This document shows, one piece after another, positions 46,001 through 60,526 of a stretch of 64,000 nt of DNA (its first letter is position 1; each line of letters begins with the position of its first letter). Location: positions 10,817,254 through 10,881,253 of the forward strand of contig SSBO01000012.1 of the NCBI GenBank assembly GCA_005281725.1, written 5' to 3'. The notes beneath the pieces are model-generated. The model saw only the letters and a list, made by a program, of their open reading frames with translations, did no database searches and was not told the origin of the DNA. The DNA is from Wuchereria bancrofti (taxonomy: Eukaryota > Nematoda > Chromadorea > Rhabditida > Onchocercidae). A program made the position numbers and the translations under genes.

Positions 46001-46505
46001 CGGCATATAATGTATATAATTAAAATTCGAATTTTATTATGTTGTCGGAAAACTTCAACCACTGTAGTTGTGAGAGATAAAAGAAAGAATATTTAACCTC
46101 GGAATAAACATTATCTGAGAGAATCAAAGATGTTACCTGTTCCCATGCTCCACTGAATCCTAATGGCAACATACACTCCATCGGACGGCCACCAAACTGT
46201 TTAAAGCTGATGATAACGGAAAAGGCAATCAAGAGATTGCAAGTAAAATAACTGTGTAAACTTGCAATTACATCCTATAAAATCAGTTGAATAAGTGAGA
46301 AATTTTTGAAAAATGATAAATAAATATATGCCTTCAATTTTCAACATGTGAATCACAATCATTAAAGCATGAAGTATGAGTAGTAGTCTGCTATACGATT
46401 TGTTCTAAAATCAAATTTCTGATACCAAAAAAAAAATTTCCGAACCTTGACGATGGGCTTGTTGCTATATGGAACAGTGTGAAGGATGTGGAATACAAAC
46501 GACAT
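43060..46505 (-). CDS. Innexin (invertebrate gap-junction channel subunit)
   Basis: Eleven exons join with perfect phase and give 549 residues plus stop: 46446-46505, 46137-46274, 45729-45921, 45293-45426, 45077-45210, 44710-44839, 44557-44651, 44288-44424, 43963-44119, 43566-43768 and 43060-43328. Innexins form intercellular channels in the plasma membrane. The order is typical: TM1 ([17 protein letters not shown]), first extracellular loop with two cysteines (GRPMECMLP and [12 protein letters not shown]), the innexin signature [16 protein letters not shown] at TM2, a cytoplasmic loop, TM3 ([17 protein letters not shown]), second loop with two cysteines ([10 protein letters not shown] and THTVQCVLV), TM4 ([16 protein letters not shown]) and a long tail ending in acidic and Lys-rich stretches ([18 protein letters not shown]). 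The canonical P-x-x-W-x-P-A loop motif is altered to C-M-L-P-L-G. Which C. elegans inx/unc paralogue it matches cannot be told by eye. Confidence 0.95.
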
Positions 46506-49393
46506 TCTTCGTTACACAAGCAAATAAGCATTTAATTGGTGGCTAAATTCACAGTTAATTGCAAATAATACTTGATTCGATCTTCGCATGTGGTTGAACT
46601 AACTTCTATCAAAATTCTCAACCATAAAATCTCTGTCTTTTCCTTTTTTCCTCCTTCGTCTCTCTTTGATTTTCCTCCACCTCATTCTTCAATAAAATCT
46701 ACCACCTCCGACCTTGATCTCGTTGACCTTCAACCCACCTAATCTTCCCCCATAACAAGCTACCCCTCCCCGGCACAACCAGTTATTGACTGAAACAAAC
46801 ATGAAGTCATCCACAAATCTTCCCCCAGAGAGAGAAATCAGGAGGAAAACTAATCCATTTCTTGTGGGCATCTGCAAAATTTGATTGTTTATGGATCAAC
46901 GGTTTTCCGGGTTGCTTATGAACCCGGAATGGTAACTTTTACAGTGCATTTGCAACTTAACATTACATCTCTTATCACAATGGCGCTAAGGGATGGGTTT
47001 GATATTTGCTTTTTGCTTCGTTTTGCAATATTTTTTGATGTGTAGTTTTTAATTACGTTAAAGTAAAAAATAAATAAATAAAAAAGGAAGTTCTGGAAAT
47101 TCCAGATGAAAATACCGGGGAATTCCAGTTTTTTTACAACCACCAAACGGGATTGACTCAATTTGGAAAGGTTCGGTTTTTTCCCATTACTCAAGGAGAT
47201 GTGTGAATGGTCAGGTGTTTATGAGGTGACGAATGAAGTGATGGCGATTACACGAGTCGAATCGTAACTCTATGGAATGACAGTATTGTCACAATTACGT
47301 GATATACATCACGTGGGGAACAGATCCCATTCTCGTCAATAGCTCAGAAGAAATTACGTATGACTTGAATGGCACCTAAATGAACGAGCAGCGTTCTCTT
47401 TTACTTTAGAAAAGATTACCTGAGGATTTACAGTTACAAATGTTTAATAATTACCTTTGCATATGCACATATAAATCTTCAAGTATTATAGTAAAACCAT
47501 AGAATTAATTAAATAATTCAAATATTAATTGCCACCAAATTTTATAAGGACTTTTTTACTATCTTCGCAAAAAGGAAATTGACAATGTCTTCTGAAATTT
47601 TGAAATTGACGTGTAATTCGACATAATTGCCAAGATTTACAAAACTGTGAAGAAAAATTTATTGAGCACCCAACAAACATGAAAATTAGTTGAACATTAT
47701 GTTGTTGATATGCACTTTGAAAGAGATGTTTAATTTACACGAATCAAAAGTGAACACATAGCATATAATTTAAAAGAAAAAAAAAAACGAGAAAAAAATA
47801 ATAAAACTTATACGTATAATATACAACGACCATTTTTCCTGCTACAAAAATTGTCGAAAAAAAAGAAGGATGGATTAATAAGAAATCCATATGTTCCATT
47901 GTATCTATTCTTAACATTCTCGAAGAATAACGGATTTCGCAAATCGATAGAAAGCAGTTAAATTGAATATTTTATTTGATTTGTTTATATTATCGTATTT
48001 AATTACATTAAGACACCAAACAGCTGTGTGTTATATATGGGATGGAAATAATGAGCAGCAATGGTGATGAATGGGTTCTGAAAAGTATCACATCGATAAA
48101 ATATGAAATTGGTAGAAACTTTTTTTTTCATTTCATTGAATCCATTGATATAATGTACATGTCTTTTTTAAATTTTGTTTTTAGCAATTTCTAGAATTTT
48201 GGAACGAAATTTTAAAGAAAAACCCAGTAATCATCTGTCTAGCCCATTTTCAAAGCTGTGCAAATTGATTTACAGATTCAAAAAATACGACATTTTTAAA
48301 TTTAAATTATCGTACTGGGTGAAGAGGAGGAGGCAGCGGTGCAAACAAAATTATAAGTTGTGAAAAAAAAAAATGAAAATGATCACAGTCTGAAATTTAT
48401 ATAACTGCAACATGCCCAATGATAAGCAACAGCATCAGCTATAATTAGCAATATTATGGAATTTTACTGATTGAAAAGATTAGATAGTATACAAATAGAA
48501 TAATCGAATGAGCTTCGACTTTTTTCTTTAGTGATTGAAGTATAGAAAATTTTAATAAGATATAGAAAACATTTTATATAAATTTGATTTTCTGGAAGTT
48601 TAATTCGTTTTGTAAAAACATCAATTTGATGAAGATGAGTGAGATTTATGAAAGGATTTATCCGAAATTTTTTTTTTTTTATGATACATCAAAACTTAGA
48701 AAATTCAAGTCTAACAATTGGTTGAATGCAACGGAATGATTTGATAATTCCATGGTTGTATCGGTGAACTTAAGTCCAATAAAGAATTGGACTGCAATGG
48801 GAAGGCACGCTACATTGATATCTGGACAACCCTGATGATGAACGTCAAACGTCTAACAATGGACAAATTGAAATGATATTTTAAATCAAAATAAAATTCC
48901 TTAAATATGAAATTATAATTAATAAAAGCTATTAAAATTTAGCGAATTTTCATTAAATGCCAGTGCCATCAATAATTGATTTTTTTTTAACTGTAAGAAG
49001 ATGAAAGCTATTTACAAAAGTTAAGAATGTTGAAGATCATCGGAGCATAGGAAAATGCCTGTTATGATGTTCATTGTGTTTTGGTAAAAATGTTTCCATA
49101 TATTTTGCATGAACTAATAAACAGTCTTTTTCATTCCTTGTATCAGTACCAGTATTATCCTGAAAATTCAAATATCAAACGATCGTTAAAAAAAAAGAAA
49201 AGAATTACAATGAGATGATAATCAGGAAACTTTGACATATTTATCCAATATGGCATGATACTTGTTTACTTATTTATTCATCCACTTTTTTATAAATGAC
49301 TCATTTATTTGAATTAATACTTTCATTCTTGATTTCGCCAACCAGCGAATCAATCAATCAATTAATCAGTGAATCAACCAACCAATCAATCGA
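46506..49393. other. Intergenic stretch without a supported gene
   Basis: Upstream of the innexin and downstream of the calcium channel, both on the minus strand. It contains a pyrimidine-rich patch near 46640-46690. The open frames here (46689-46877, 46916-47194, 48175-48363) show no motif and no exon chain. Confidence 0.5.
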
Positions 49394-52300
49394 TCAACCA
49401 AACCTTTCCATTTTCTTATCCTCTAATATTTCATTCCTAATTGGCATGAATTTTATAAAAATATCACAAACTAAATCTTTTTGTGATGAATCTGCATTGT
49501 CTTCAACATCTGTATCAGTTTTATTCGCATCGGTATCCGTTCCAGCGACTCCATGGCCTAAGACTATAGCTTATAATGGATTTTTTATTGATTAAAAAGA
49601 AGAAATGATAAAATTGTTCAAGCAAATGTTTTTTTTTCCTTATTTTTAATTATATAAATTTTTACTTACACTAAAATCTTTCACTTGAAAATCAAATATA
49701 TGAGTCATTGTTTTTACATTTTGATATACGCTATCAAATCAAATTTCTCTCTCATCTTCTTTTCGCATGAATGAAACATCATATACAAACCATCGGAAGC
49801 CTCCTCTCTCTTGTTACTTTCTTCCAAATGTTTCATCAAAACAGCAACCACAACATTCACCAATACAAATTGCGAGATCAGTACAAATATGATGAAAAAA
49901 CATGGCGCTAATATTGGATCAACACAACAATTTGATTCACAACGATCCGACGGATCACAGTCGTCACGCAATGCATCCTAAAAATAAGGACGTAAATTAA
50001 TATTGAAATGTTCTGTTAGAAATAAAAAATATTAGAGAATTTTTTTTTACAATTTTTAATAAAAGTTATAACTTAAAAAAAAAAACAAACAAACAAAATT
50101 CATAACTTGACTATAAATATATACTACGAATTTTTTTTTCTTCGGTTTGTAAAAATTTCAAAATACAATGAAACTTTATTAATCTTCAAAGCTGATATAC
50201 CTTCATGATTCCATTCCAGTTATCACCTGTAGCTATGCGAAACAATGTAAGAAATGCCATGCCAAAATTTTTGAAATGAGCATGCTCACCAAGTCCATCA
50301 CATGGATGTTCATCCGAACATTCTAAAAAGTTCATTTTATCATTTGAAATTATAAAAATATATTGGCCTCTCAAATACTTTAGTGTTCAATAACTATTGA
50401 GTTGTTTGGATTTTTTTGGAATCTGAAAGATTATGATGACCTCAATATGATTCCTTTCCTTCCAAATTCTTATGATAAGTTAGTTAAAGTTACATCATAA
50501 TTCTCTGTCAAATATTTTTACCAATATTTTGAATCGAACAAAAAAGGAAACATTTGTTGTTCTAAGTTACATACCAAGTTTACCAAATAACTCGACACCA
50601 AGAGCGGCGAAAATGAAAAATAGGAGAAAGAAAAGAGATCCAAGATTTCCAACTTGTGGTAACGCTTCACCAACTGTATCTAACAATGATCGGATACCTT
50701 TAGCCATTTTTAACAATTTTAACACTGTAAAACAAATCACATGATATATACGTATTAAAAACTGGTAATTAAAATTTAATTAACGTCCTTGCAATAATTA
50801 AAAAGAAATTATTTCAGATATTTATTTAGTGTTTATTTGTGTTAATGTTGCAAACATATTTTCACAAAAAAAAAAAAAAAACCAAAATTATTTGGAAAAG
50901 GAAGTTTCAAAATAAGAAAATTTTTTATGAACCTTGTCATATTAAACGTATTTTTGTCAATATATCTCTTTGAACCATATTGCAACTTATATTAGTATAA
51001 AACTTTTTAAAATGCTTTAAAAGAACAGTTAAGTGGAATTTACATTACCTCGAGCAATCCGAAGGACTCGCATTACTCGGATAATTGTTGGATTAATGGG
51101 CAATTCTAAAGCTTCGAATTCCTCGAATATGATACCAGCGATAGAAAGAATTACAATGGAAATATCTAACTGATTCCACCTGTAATTTGTACGACTGTTC
51201 TACGATTGCAGTATAGCAATAGTCTGTTTTGATTTTAGAGAAATTGCGAGGATTAGTAAGATGAAATTCACAAACTTCTTTAATTCAGCATTAGGAGATA
51301 CAAAAATAACTTAGAGTAGGGCTCAGCTAAACTTGACCTTTCCTAACTTCTTTTGGAACAAATGAATTTCTTACCGTTCACTGAAAAACCGACGAACTCC
51401 TAATGCTATGAGTTTAATCGCAGATTCAAGAGTGAAGACAGCCGTAAAAAAATAATTTAGTGTTTTCAGGACGTATTTCAATCCAGCTGGCATCATATAA
51501 AATTCCATAGCCATTGAGATAACATTTACTCCTGCAATCGTTAAGAGATAGTGAAGTGATATGATAAAAAAATGTGGGGATTTTTGCATTTCTTTTAAAT
51601 TCCAATTTATTAGTTAGAGGAATACCATACAGCTTAATACATTAATTTCTTCCTTTTTTGCAGAATTATTTGATTTCGATTCAAAAAATAAATCATGACA
51701 AAATTTGATAAACTGCTGAAACTAGAAAGTAAAGTTGGGAATTTAGTATCTCGAATTAGTATAGTCTTTAAGAACTGCTTCAAACCTACCAATAACAGCG
51801 GCAATGGCTAAGTCGAAGTACTTCGATGTTACAACATTGTTCAGAAATAGTCTTATCGGACCATAACTGTGCCAGTATGGTTGTGATTTCTCTCCTCAAA
51901 ACGTCAACAAATGTAATATATCACTTAAAATATTGGAATACAAAATTATTTAAAAGTTTTTCACACTACAAAAAAAAAAACCCATAAAGATTTGATAATT
52001 TTATATTCCTACAAGCTCCGATGTATTTTAACAACAGTATCAATTCAAACTGAAATTCAGTTCTGCAACTTTGTTCACTTTTAACTTTACTTATAAACGG
52101 AAATTTAAAAGAACAAAGAAAAAGATTGAAAAAAAAAGGAAACGAAGTGATTAATTACGTCTTTTTTTCTTTTGTCCATATTCGCTTTCGTATTGTTGTC
52201 GTTTTAATTTTCGTTCCAATCGTTTTTTTCGTGCTTGTTCTTTCATTTCAGCTTCCAATGCTTCTTTACATTTATGAAAATTTTCCACAACAACACCAAC

Positions 52301-55300
52301 AAACATATTCAATACAAAGAATCCAACAAGTAGCAAGAAGGAAATGAAATAAATCATTCGCCATTCATTGTAATTTTCGATTGGCTAAAATAGATATCAA
52401 AATAAATTTGTGCATGTAAAAATTTCCAAATAAACCAAAAATGTAACAAATTATGTAATTACCTGCAAATCTACACCCGTAGCATCGATACCTTGGTACA
52501 TGATAGCGACCCAGCCATCTTTACTTGACAATACAAACAGTGACATCAATGCCTAGAAATGTTAAACTTATTTCAATAATGTATAAATTTTAACCCTATT
52601 AGCTTACTAATCCGAAATTATTCATCAAAAGACGAGAAAACTTCTAAAAGCTTACCTGGCCAAGATTGTCAAAATTATAGCGATGATTAACCCATCGATT
52701 CCGTGGATCCATCAGACAATCTGTTTTTGTTGTGACATTATTTATACTTGGTCCAACACAGTGAAACATCGTACCCTATAAATAAATTCATTAAAACTGA
52801 TGTTAAGTCTCTTGGATGTAACAATCTTTAATTCTCTTTAAAATCTAATCAGTCAGTTGATCAGTTGATTTGGTTGCAACCTGTTACAATTTTTTTTCTT
52901 GTTTTACAGATATACCCACTACCGATTATCCATAAGGCATGCCCGATTGATTAAATCAAACTTTACCTTAAATAATTGAACACCGAGAATACCAAAGATG
53001 ATGAAAAAAGTGCAACAAATCAAAACAATGTTTCCAATGGGTTTCAAACTACTTATCAGCGTCATAACCACCAGTTTTACTCCAGGAGCTCGATTAATAA
53101 CACGTAATGGACGTAATGCTCTCAGCAACCGTAATACACGTATGACACCAAATATTTTTGGTGAATCTGAAAAGGTATAAAAATTTCAGATGAATTTAAG
53201 ATCAAATGCAAATAAACGAAATACCTATTTGTAAAAACATATACCTATTCAAAATAAGTAAGAATTAATTAAATTTACCTATATGAACTAACAATTCAAA
53301 AATAATATTTATAAGACTTATAATGACCAGTGCACCATCCAAAATGTTCCATCCATCTTTAAAATAAGCATCTTTTCCAAGTAAACATCCATTTGCAACA
53401 ACCTAAATTGTTATCAATGAATGATTACTGACTAAATAATCTTCAATTTATTGTTGTCAATTCATCCTTTTCATTCGGAATTATTTAATTTAAAAGTTTG
53501 AAATCATACTAACTTTCATACTCATTTCGATTGTGAAAATTACGGTGAAAACGTATCCGGAAAACGTGAGAAATTGCCGTTCTAGAGATTTCGGAGGGAT
53601 TGATGGTCGTTCCATGGCTAATGTAATGCAGTTAATGCCGATGAATATCAAAATCGTATAATCAAACCATTTTTTCTGTGTTAGTTGAAGACACCTAAAA
53701 AAGGAAGGAAAAGATGGCGCATATTGTGCTTTGCAATCGTTTTATACTTTTATTGTAGAAACAGAATTGGAATTATTTTTTGTTATTCTTTTTCCTTCAA
53801 TTAATATCGATCTTAGTTATCGGATTACAATTTTGCTAAATCATCAACAATTTTTCCATTGATATCTATGTAAATTTTTTGCTCGATGAAATTATAACAA
53901 ATTCGAATTATAACAAAAAAATGAAATTATAACATTACTTAATTCGAATCCGATTTTTTGAACTAAAAATATAAAGCGAATAATCGGCACGTTTGTAAAA
54001 ACACGTCTTCCTTAATAATCGATTTAATTTCGTATTTTGCTGTTCTCTTTTACGTCGTTCTTCTTGTTCAATCGCTACTTGCAATTCTTCATTAGCCTAC
54101 GAAAATATTTTTGTCATTATTCAAAATTCTGAAAAAACATTATTCTGAATTCAAAAAAAAAAATATTTGTGCGAAAAATTTTCGTTTTTTTTTCGATAGC
54201 GTTTCTCATTTATTCTTCGATAAAATTAAAATACTTAATGCATGCTGAATTTTTTCAAAGTTTTCATTTCAAAGGAGCATTTAATACGTCTTAAAATTGC
54301 TAATTTAATTGAAATTTGCTTTACTATTAATTAAAGCAAAACTTTCTGCTTATCTTATAATTAAAAAAGGAAAATTCTATACGTTTTTCATATATCAATC
54401 AACTGTACACATTTAATTTTATGCAATTTCTATCTAAAAAAATGATACCAATTTCGGAATTTAATTGATTCTTTGCAATGACTAGAATCAAACTTTTTTT
54501 GTTGTTTACAAATTCAACCGAGAAATATACTATTAACCTCAATTAGCCTATCTCTTGTGTATGCCTCAATAACGGCTTGTCGACCACCGACAGAGCGAAT
54601 TGGATTGAGCCTTGTTTGCATTCCACACCAACTATTCATACGTTGTCGCACTTCATCGCTTGAATAAGGGTCAAGATATGATACCATCTGAGGCAGAATA
54701 AGTGAAGTATGTCGGTCTAATCTTTAAAGAAAAAAGGACAATTATTCACTTTTTAAACCAATTCTTTTGCTTTTTATCACCTATATATAGATAAGTGGTG
54801 AAAATTGTTTAAATGACACTTGTTACAAAATCTGATCATTGATTGTAAGATTTTAGTTGTAAATTTAATTAATTTAAGTCTTATATTGCTATCAATGATA
54901 ATGGATGATGCTTGAGAATAAACAAATGATAATTTGATGCATATCAGGGAAGCGAATTTTATAATTTGAAGGAAAATAATTTTTTCTGAAAAAATAAAAT
55001 TATCGGAAAGTTATGTTTTTTGATTTGACTTGAATTAAAAGTGAAAAAAAATACCGAAAATTAAGATTGGGATTAATAACTTTTGGCGGATGATGGCGAT
55101 TAAAACTACCAGTTCGTCTGGTAAGGAACGATTGTTGTTGCGATGATTTTTCACCTTCCTCTTCCTGCAAAAAAAAAAAATGGCACAACTTTATATTATT
55201 GAAAAAATGAATAAGTTCTACCTATAACTTAATATATCAGTAATAGAATCAAAGTCACAATAAAACTGTTTCTTTCTTTTTTTTTTTTTTTTTTTTTGGT

Positions 55301-58300
55301 AGAAGGTATAAATTTCAATCGAAAATGCAGGTAACTTCAGGTTTTTAGCAAAAATTTCTAAATTTCAAAATGATGAAGCTTACATCATCTGGACTTGTTG
55401 GAACACTGTACCTCATTTGATATGCATCTTGAAATGCTTGAAAATTACCTGGCCCACGATTATAAGAGTAATATGTGGGAGAATTCTGAAAGACAATTAG
55501 ATGTGGTAAAAAAATTTCATCAGAAATCAATCTAAGTCTCACGAATTGTCTTATTTTTACTGTTTATTTAAATTCAAACATTAAAAGAAAGTACATGCAC
55601 CTTTTGATTAAGATAAGTGGATGAGGAAGCTTTAGCCAGGAATAGTTCCAATTCTCGTTTTCTTTCTTCTTCCTCAACAGTTGCTTTCTTCATAGCTTCT
55701 TCTTCCTGGAACATTATTTAAAATAAAATATTGATTATTCGGAAATGAATAAAGTAAAGAATTCGGATAATTTCGTCATATTTGTAATTTATATGGAGTT
55801 ATTGAATCTAAGTGTTATATAAAGGTTTTATAGTCTAAAATAAAAATTAGCGTCAAATCATTCGTGATATTTTCAGGAATTTCTGACTGATTATTCCGAT
55901 TTTTCCCAGAGTAATTTGCTCTTATGATTGTTCCAATTTTTCCACCAAAAGAATTCATTTCGTCAAAAAGGCAGAGAAATTTTACCAGCTGTCGTTTTTC
56001 TTCTTCTTTACTTTCTTGAAAACCTTCAACCAGGATGGCAACAAGCAAATTAAACAGTACGTAGTTGCCAAATGTCATCAAAGCAACAAAATATAGAGCT
56101 GCCCAAGGTGTCGTACGAGCCATACCATTAAACAAAACGACATTCCAATCCTCTTGTGTTAAAATCTTTAAAATAAACAGGAAGTAAATTTAAATCTTGA
56201 AAAAAAAATATGCTTTTGGTGTAGAGCTGCGCATACAGCTTCTGCAAATTGAAATTTTTCATTTTTAGCTAATTATTTAATCAAAAAAAGAACTCCATAA
56301 CGTGAATATATTTCGTTACCAAATCCGCAAAACTAGCATTCATTTCTAGTCCGAAAATTACATTTAATTCATTTTAATGAAACTGTGCTTTGTATTTTGA
56401 AAATTTCAAGAGAGAAATTGTTAAATTTAAAACTACAAGTATAAATACAGCACATACCTGAAAAACAGTGACCAGTGCCCACAAAAGCGAGTCGAAATTT
56501 TTCCGTTCACACTTTTTTGTCTGATTCATCGCATTGACAGGATTTTTGCAAAACTTGCATCCAAATAAGTTCATCCCCAATATACTGCAACAAAAATTTC
56601 GATGAAAGTTAAGTAAACAAATGACCAACAGATCCTTTGACATTAGTTGACCTTTGAAGGAATTCCAGTATTACAGATGACATTTTTTGAAAATTTAGTC
56701 AATTTCTTAAATGTGTTGTAGATTAAATATGCTTCCATTTGCAATTTTATGAAAATAAGTTTGCATAATTCTCATGCATACCTGAAAATAAAGATGAACA
56801 GAACGAGCAATCCAAAGAATACTGTTACATTATCCATTGTACGTAACATAACAACTAACTGATACCGTAAAGCGGGCATAAATCGGACCAGTTTTAAAAT
56901 CCGAAGTAGACGAAATGTTCGAAGTACTGATAACCCTCCCTTTCCTTCTTGAAACAATTCCAACACACTGTGAAAATCAAATAATAACTTATTTTAACCA
57001 GAAGAAACAATTTTTTTCAAAAAAAAGATAAAACTTTTTTTCCTCAAATGAAATACTTCAACTCTTACAAAATTTCTATTCCCGGGAAAATCCAAGAATT
57101 CAATTTGGTTAAACAAATTAAAAATAAGCTTTACCTCAGTGCAACTATTCCACCATCAAAAAGATTGAATCCATCAGAAAGATATCCAAATAAACCATCT
57201 GCACCTATTTTGAGCAACATTTCCAATGCGAATAAACCAGTGAAGAAGTAATTACTGATTTCTAAGACTGTTGTCAGCAATTCAGGCTAAAAATGGATTT
57301 AATGCTGGTTACGCCCAGGTTAAAAATTAGGAACATTATTTTATCAAATATTAACTACAATTTATCAATAAATCATTGGTAACTTAATGCATTAATGAAA
57401 ATAAACCTGCTGATGGTACTCGACACCCATACTGAGAGTATTAATTAAAATAGCGAATAAAATACCGCGTTTGAAATGATTACAAACTACAAATGCTCGA
57501 AGTTTTTCACGGAGTCGACCAAATAGCGTAGAATTCGTTTTCGTCAGCTTATTCTTAAAATGTATCAATACCTTAACAGGTAGAAATGATACAATAAATA
57601 ATTTGAATATTGTTTAAAGTATTGTAGGAAAATTCAGGATTAATCGGAATTATAAGTGTTATAAGAGACAAAAGTTTTATTTCTTCCATTTCAAACTTAA
57701 TTTTCAAAATTTCGTTCTCTTTTTTCTTCATTTTATTATCAAAAAAAAAGAAATGCAGATCACGAATATATATTACTGATTTAATGCGGGAATGATAACC
57801 ACAGCCATCGCTGCTATCGACACCACCAGCAACGTCACATTCAAGTTCACTTCCGGTTCCGGATAGTTGGTCGGAAAGTTCCACATCACTTTCCTCACCG
57901 CTCGACAAGTCTTCCACCCGAAGAGATTCTTTCAGAGAGGTAAGCTGATTGTCATTCGTTGAACCTATTTCCATATCGCTTTCTGCATTGTTTGTTGTAC
58001 AATCTGTCATTTAATGTCACAAATATATCATTCGCAATGTTAATTTGTAAGAAATATTCTACCAAAAAGAAATCCTGCAAACAAATTCACTCCACAAATT
58101 TCGAATTGTTGGAATAATTTATGAAATTCTGACAAAAATACAAAAAGAAAAGCATACCATTAATACTTCCATTCCATTTCAGATTCTTAACACTGCTTTG
58201 CAATTTACTTTCCTCATGATAAGTACTTTCCAACGGTAATAATTTATCATCTATAAATCGCTGTAAATTTTTATAATTCGAAAAGTGAACAAATTCTTAT

Positions 58301-59683
58301 TGTTAATGCTAAAAGTTAAATTCGTTAAATTGTCCACCACCTAAAACGTTGTCATTTTTAATCTTTCAATTAATTTTTTCGTGCTAAATTTAGTTAGAGC
58401 AAGCTTAATTTGTCATAAAGTGAAGATGTAGAGGTAAATGTATCATTTAACAGGTAATGGACAAAATGTTACAAATATAAGTTTAATTTCGTCATTTAAT
58501 TTCAAACTGATTATATTACTTGTAGCAGCATTAGTAACTTGAATATCTTTCGTCTTCGTTTCTTTAGAATTTCCAGCTTTTGGATGAGTGTTATTAGAAA
58601 GACCTTTGAAGAATTTTCGTCTCGTTGCAAAACGTTCTTCCCAAATTTTCCATTGCTGAAACAAAGACTTTCTAAAGTGCTTATATAAGCTTACTTTTAA
58701 TCTAAGCTCATTTGTTTATACGGTAAAGTGTTTGAGTAAGGCTTCACATGTATTTATGTATCATTACTTTAAGAAATCGTCTTTTCAATCGACGAGAATA
58801 ATGTCTTATAGATTTGATTATAGCTGCATAAACACTGTCACCGCCTTCACCATCTCTCGATGAATGAGCAGGATCACTACCTAAAATAATGCCATTTCCT
58901 TGAACATGAAATTTTGAAATTGAAAAATTCGCGGTGACGAGAAATACCAACTAAGAGTTAAACCAACTAAGAGATCCTGATGATCGTAGTCTTTTCCTTT
59001 CTTCAATCATTCGTTCTGTTTCGCGTCGTTTTGTTTCCGCAAATTGTGTCGCAATAACAACCAAACATAAATTGATCATGAAAAATGCTCCTACCTGCAG
59101 CTTATCAAAAAGGGAAAATTGAATTCAATTCAAATTAATACACTCTATTTTAATGATTCAATAAATTAATACTAAGTAAATAAATAATCATTTTAGCATT
59201 TCACCTATTCTTATCTAATATGAAAATTATTTTAACACATATCATTATCGCGCAAGAAACTTACAATAATCAATAAGACAAAATATATCCAATTCCAAAA
59301 TGAATGCGCATCTTGTACATAATACATTATGTCTGTCCATCCTTCTAAGCTTATTACCTATGCAAAATTAACTTTATTATTAGTTATTTTATCAATCAGA
59401 GATTATAGAATATATATTGCTTTTGATCACATCCATTATGACCATAAAGAACATTAAAATTTATGGTATATTTTGAAATTGTTAAAAATGAATTTAAAAA
59501 AAAAGAAAAATTGATACGAGAAAGATAGCAATCCACGCGAAGCCAATATTATCAAAAGATATAGATCCTTGAAATGGATTACGATGCATAACTTTGCATT
59601 CATTATAGTAAGCATTCCAATTTATACACGCTGTTGTATCATTTTTTACATTTGCCCATTCATGTATTGTTAAATTACATCTG
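49394..59683 (-). CDS. cca-1: T-type (Cav3) voltage-gated calcium channel alpha-1 subunit, 5' incomplete
   Basis: A plasma-membrane pore protein for low-voltage-activated calcium current. About 27 exons cover the domain I pore through the C-terminus. The filter residues are read from ISLEGW (I), LTQEDW (II), SSKDGW (III) and ATGDNW (IV), giving E-E-D-D, which is the T-type pattern; L-type channels have E-E-E-E. The S4 voltage sensors of II ([17 protein letters not shown]), III ([16 protein letters not shown]) and IV ([13 protein letters not shown]) carry regular Arg/Lys spacing. Domain IV S6 reads [20 protein letters not shown], a close Cav3 signature. Domain I S1-S5 and the N-terminus are not in the window. 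Exons include 59519-59683, 57405-57570, 56782-56968, 55987-56167, 53515-53697, 52968-53168, 52463-52554, 52158-52384, 51047-51181, 50203-50323 and 49714-49979. The last may instead splice at GTTTGT to an acidic tail exon at 49394-49555. Confidence 0.93.
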
Positions 59684-59751
59684 AAAAGTGAAATATTTGA
59701 GAAATTTCATTATCAAATTTAATTTCTAAACAAATTCAATTGGATAAGTTG

Positions 59752-59794
59752 TGTCGTAAAAACGACACATTTAAATTACATTCAAATCCTAATA
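59752..59794 (+). mobile_element. 5' tip of a BEL/Pao LTR
   Basis: Starts with the internal palindrome TGTCGTAAAAACGACA and continues as the outer end of the LTR seen inverted at 62916-63315. It breaks off at AATCCTAATAT and continues directly as gag sequence; the gag source has the near-identical AATCCCAATAT at the same point, so the deletion joined short homologous words. Confidence 0.8.
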
Positions 59795-59830
59795 TCGCAG
59801 AAGAAGAAAAAAGAAGAGAAATACGAAGAA

Positions 59831-60526
59831 ATGGCAAATTATGATAGACGCATTTTAAATTTAATTAATATAGATACGGATACTATTATAACCTTATCCA
59901 TGTACAAAGACAATACCGAGTTAGCTCTTAAAATTTTAACACGAAATAAGGAACACGATCTAACTGAATGTAGTCCAGTAGTAAATTTGCTTCAGCTATC
60001 GTTACCAACGTTCAGTGGTGATCTTAAAACATGGAGAGAGTTTTGGAATAGCTTCGAAGCCTCCGTACATTCTCAAAACATACCCGACATACAAAAGTTA
60101 AATTATTTAGTTTCTTGTCTAAAAGGAAGCGCCCTACAGCTAGTAAGAGGCTATGATAGGGCACGTGAAAATTATAGAATTATAAGAGAATTACTAGTGG
60201 AAAAATTTGGTCGTGTTTCCACCATAAGAAAATTACTGTACAATGAGCTCATATCTATAAAAAGAAACGACGTAAGAGCGAAATCGGTAAAAGCAAATCT
60301 CGAGCAACTTCTCGATGAAATACGACAAATAGATCTAACTCCGTTAGACCAGAAATCGACAATAGAAGTATTGTGTCAGCAATACGAAACGAGGGCAAGA
60401 ATCATCAAGGAAAAATTGATGCAGCTCGAAAAGTACGTCGGTACTCTTGAAAAAATCAACGACAAGTGGTTGGAACACATTCAACTAATCCCAATATTAG
60501 AAGTTACAGAAAAGAACCTGACATAA
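59831..60526 (+). pseudogene. BEL/Pao gag-like fragment with permuted segments
   Basis: A 231-codon frame containing the DUF1759-type gag region of Pao elements: LPTFSGDLKTWREFWNSFEA, the segment KLNYLVSCLKGSALQLVRGY and a following LLVEKFGR. After about residue 140 (at SIKRND) the frame passes into a segment (AKSVKANLEQLLDEIRQID to KINDKWLEHIQLIPI) that, in the copy at 62345-62871, precedes the DUF1759 region. The order of the two gag parts is therefore swapped. It ends shortly after in sequence from a later, protease-proximal part of the element. The frame is open but the protein is not in native order, so I treat it as a fragment. Confidence 0.75.

Noticed and set aside
46689..46877. Gly/Val-rich minus-strand frame
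   Set aside because: Low-complexity pyrimidine-rich region; no splice partners or family motif.
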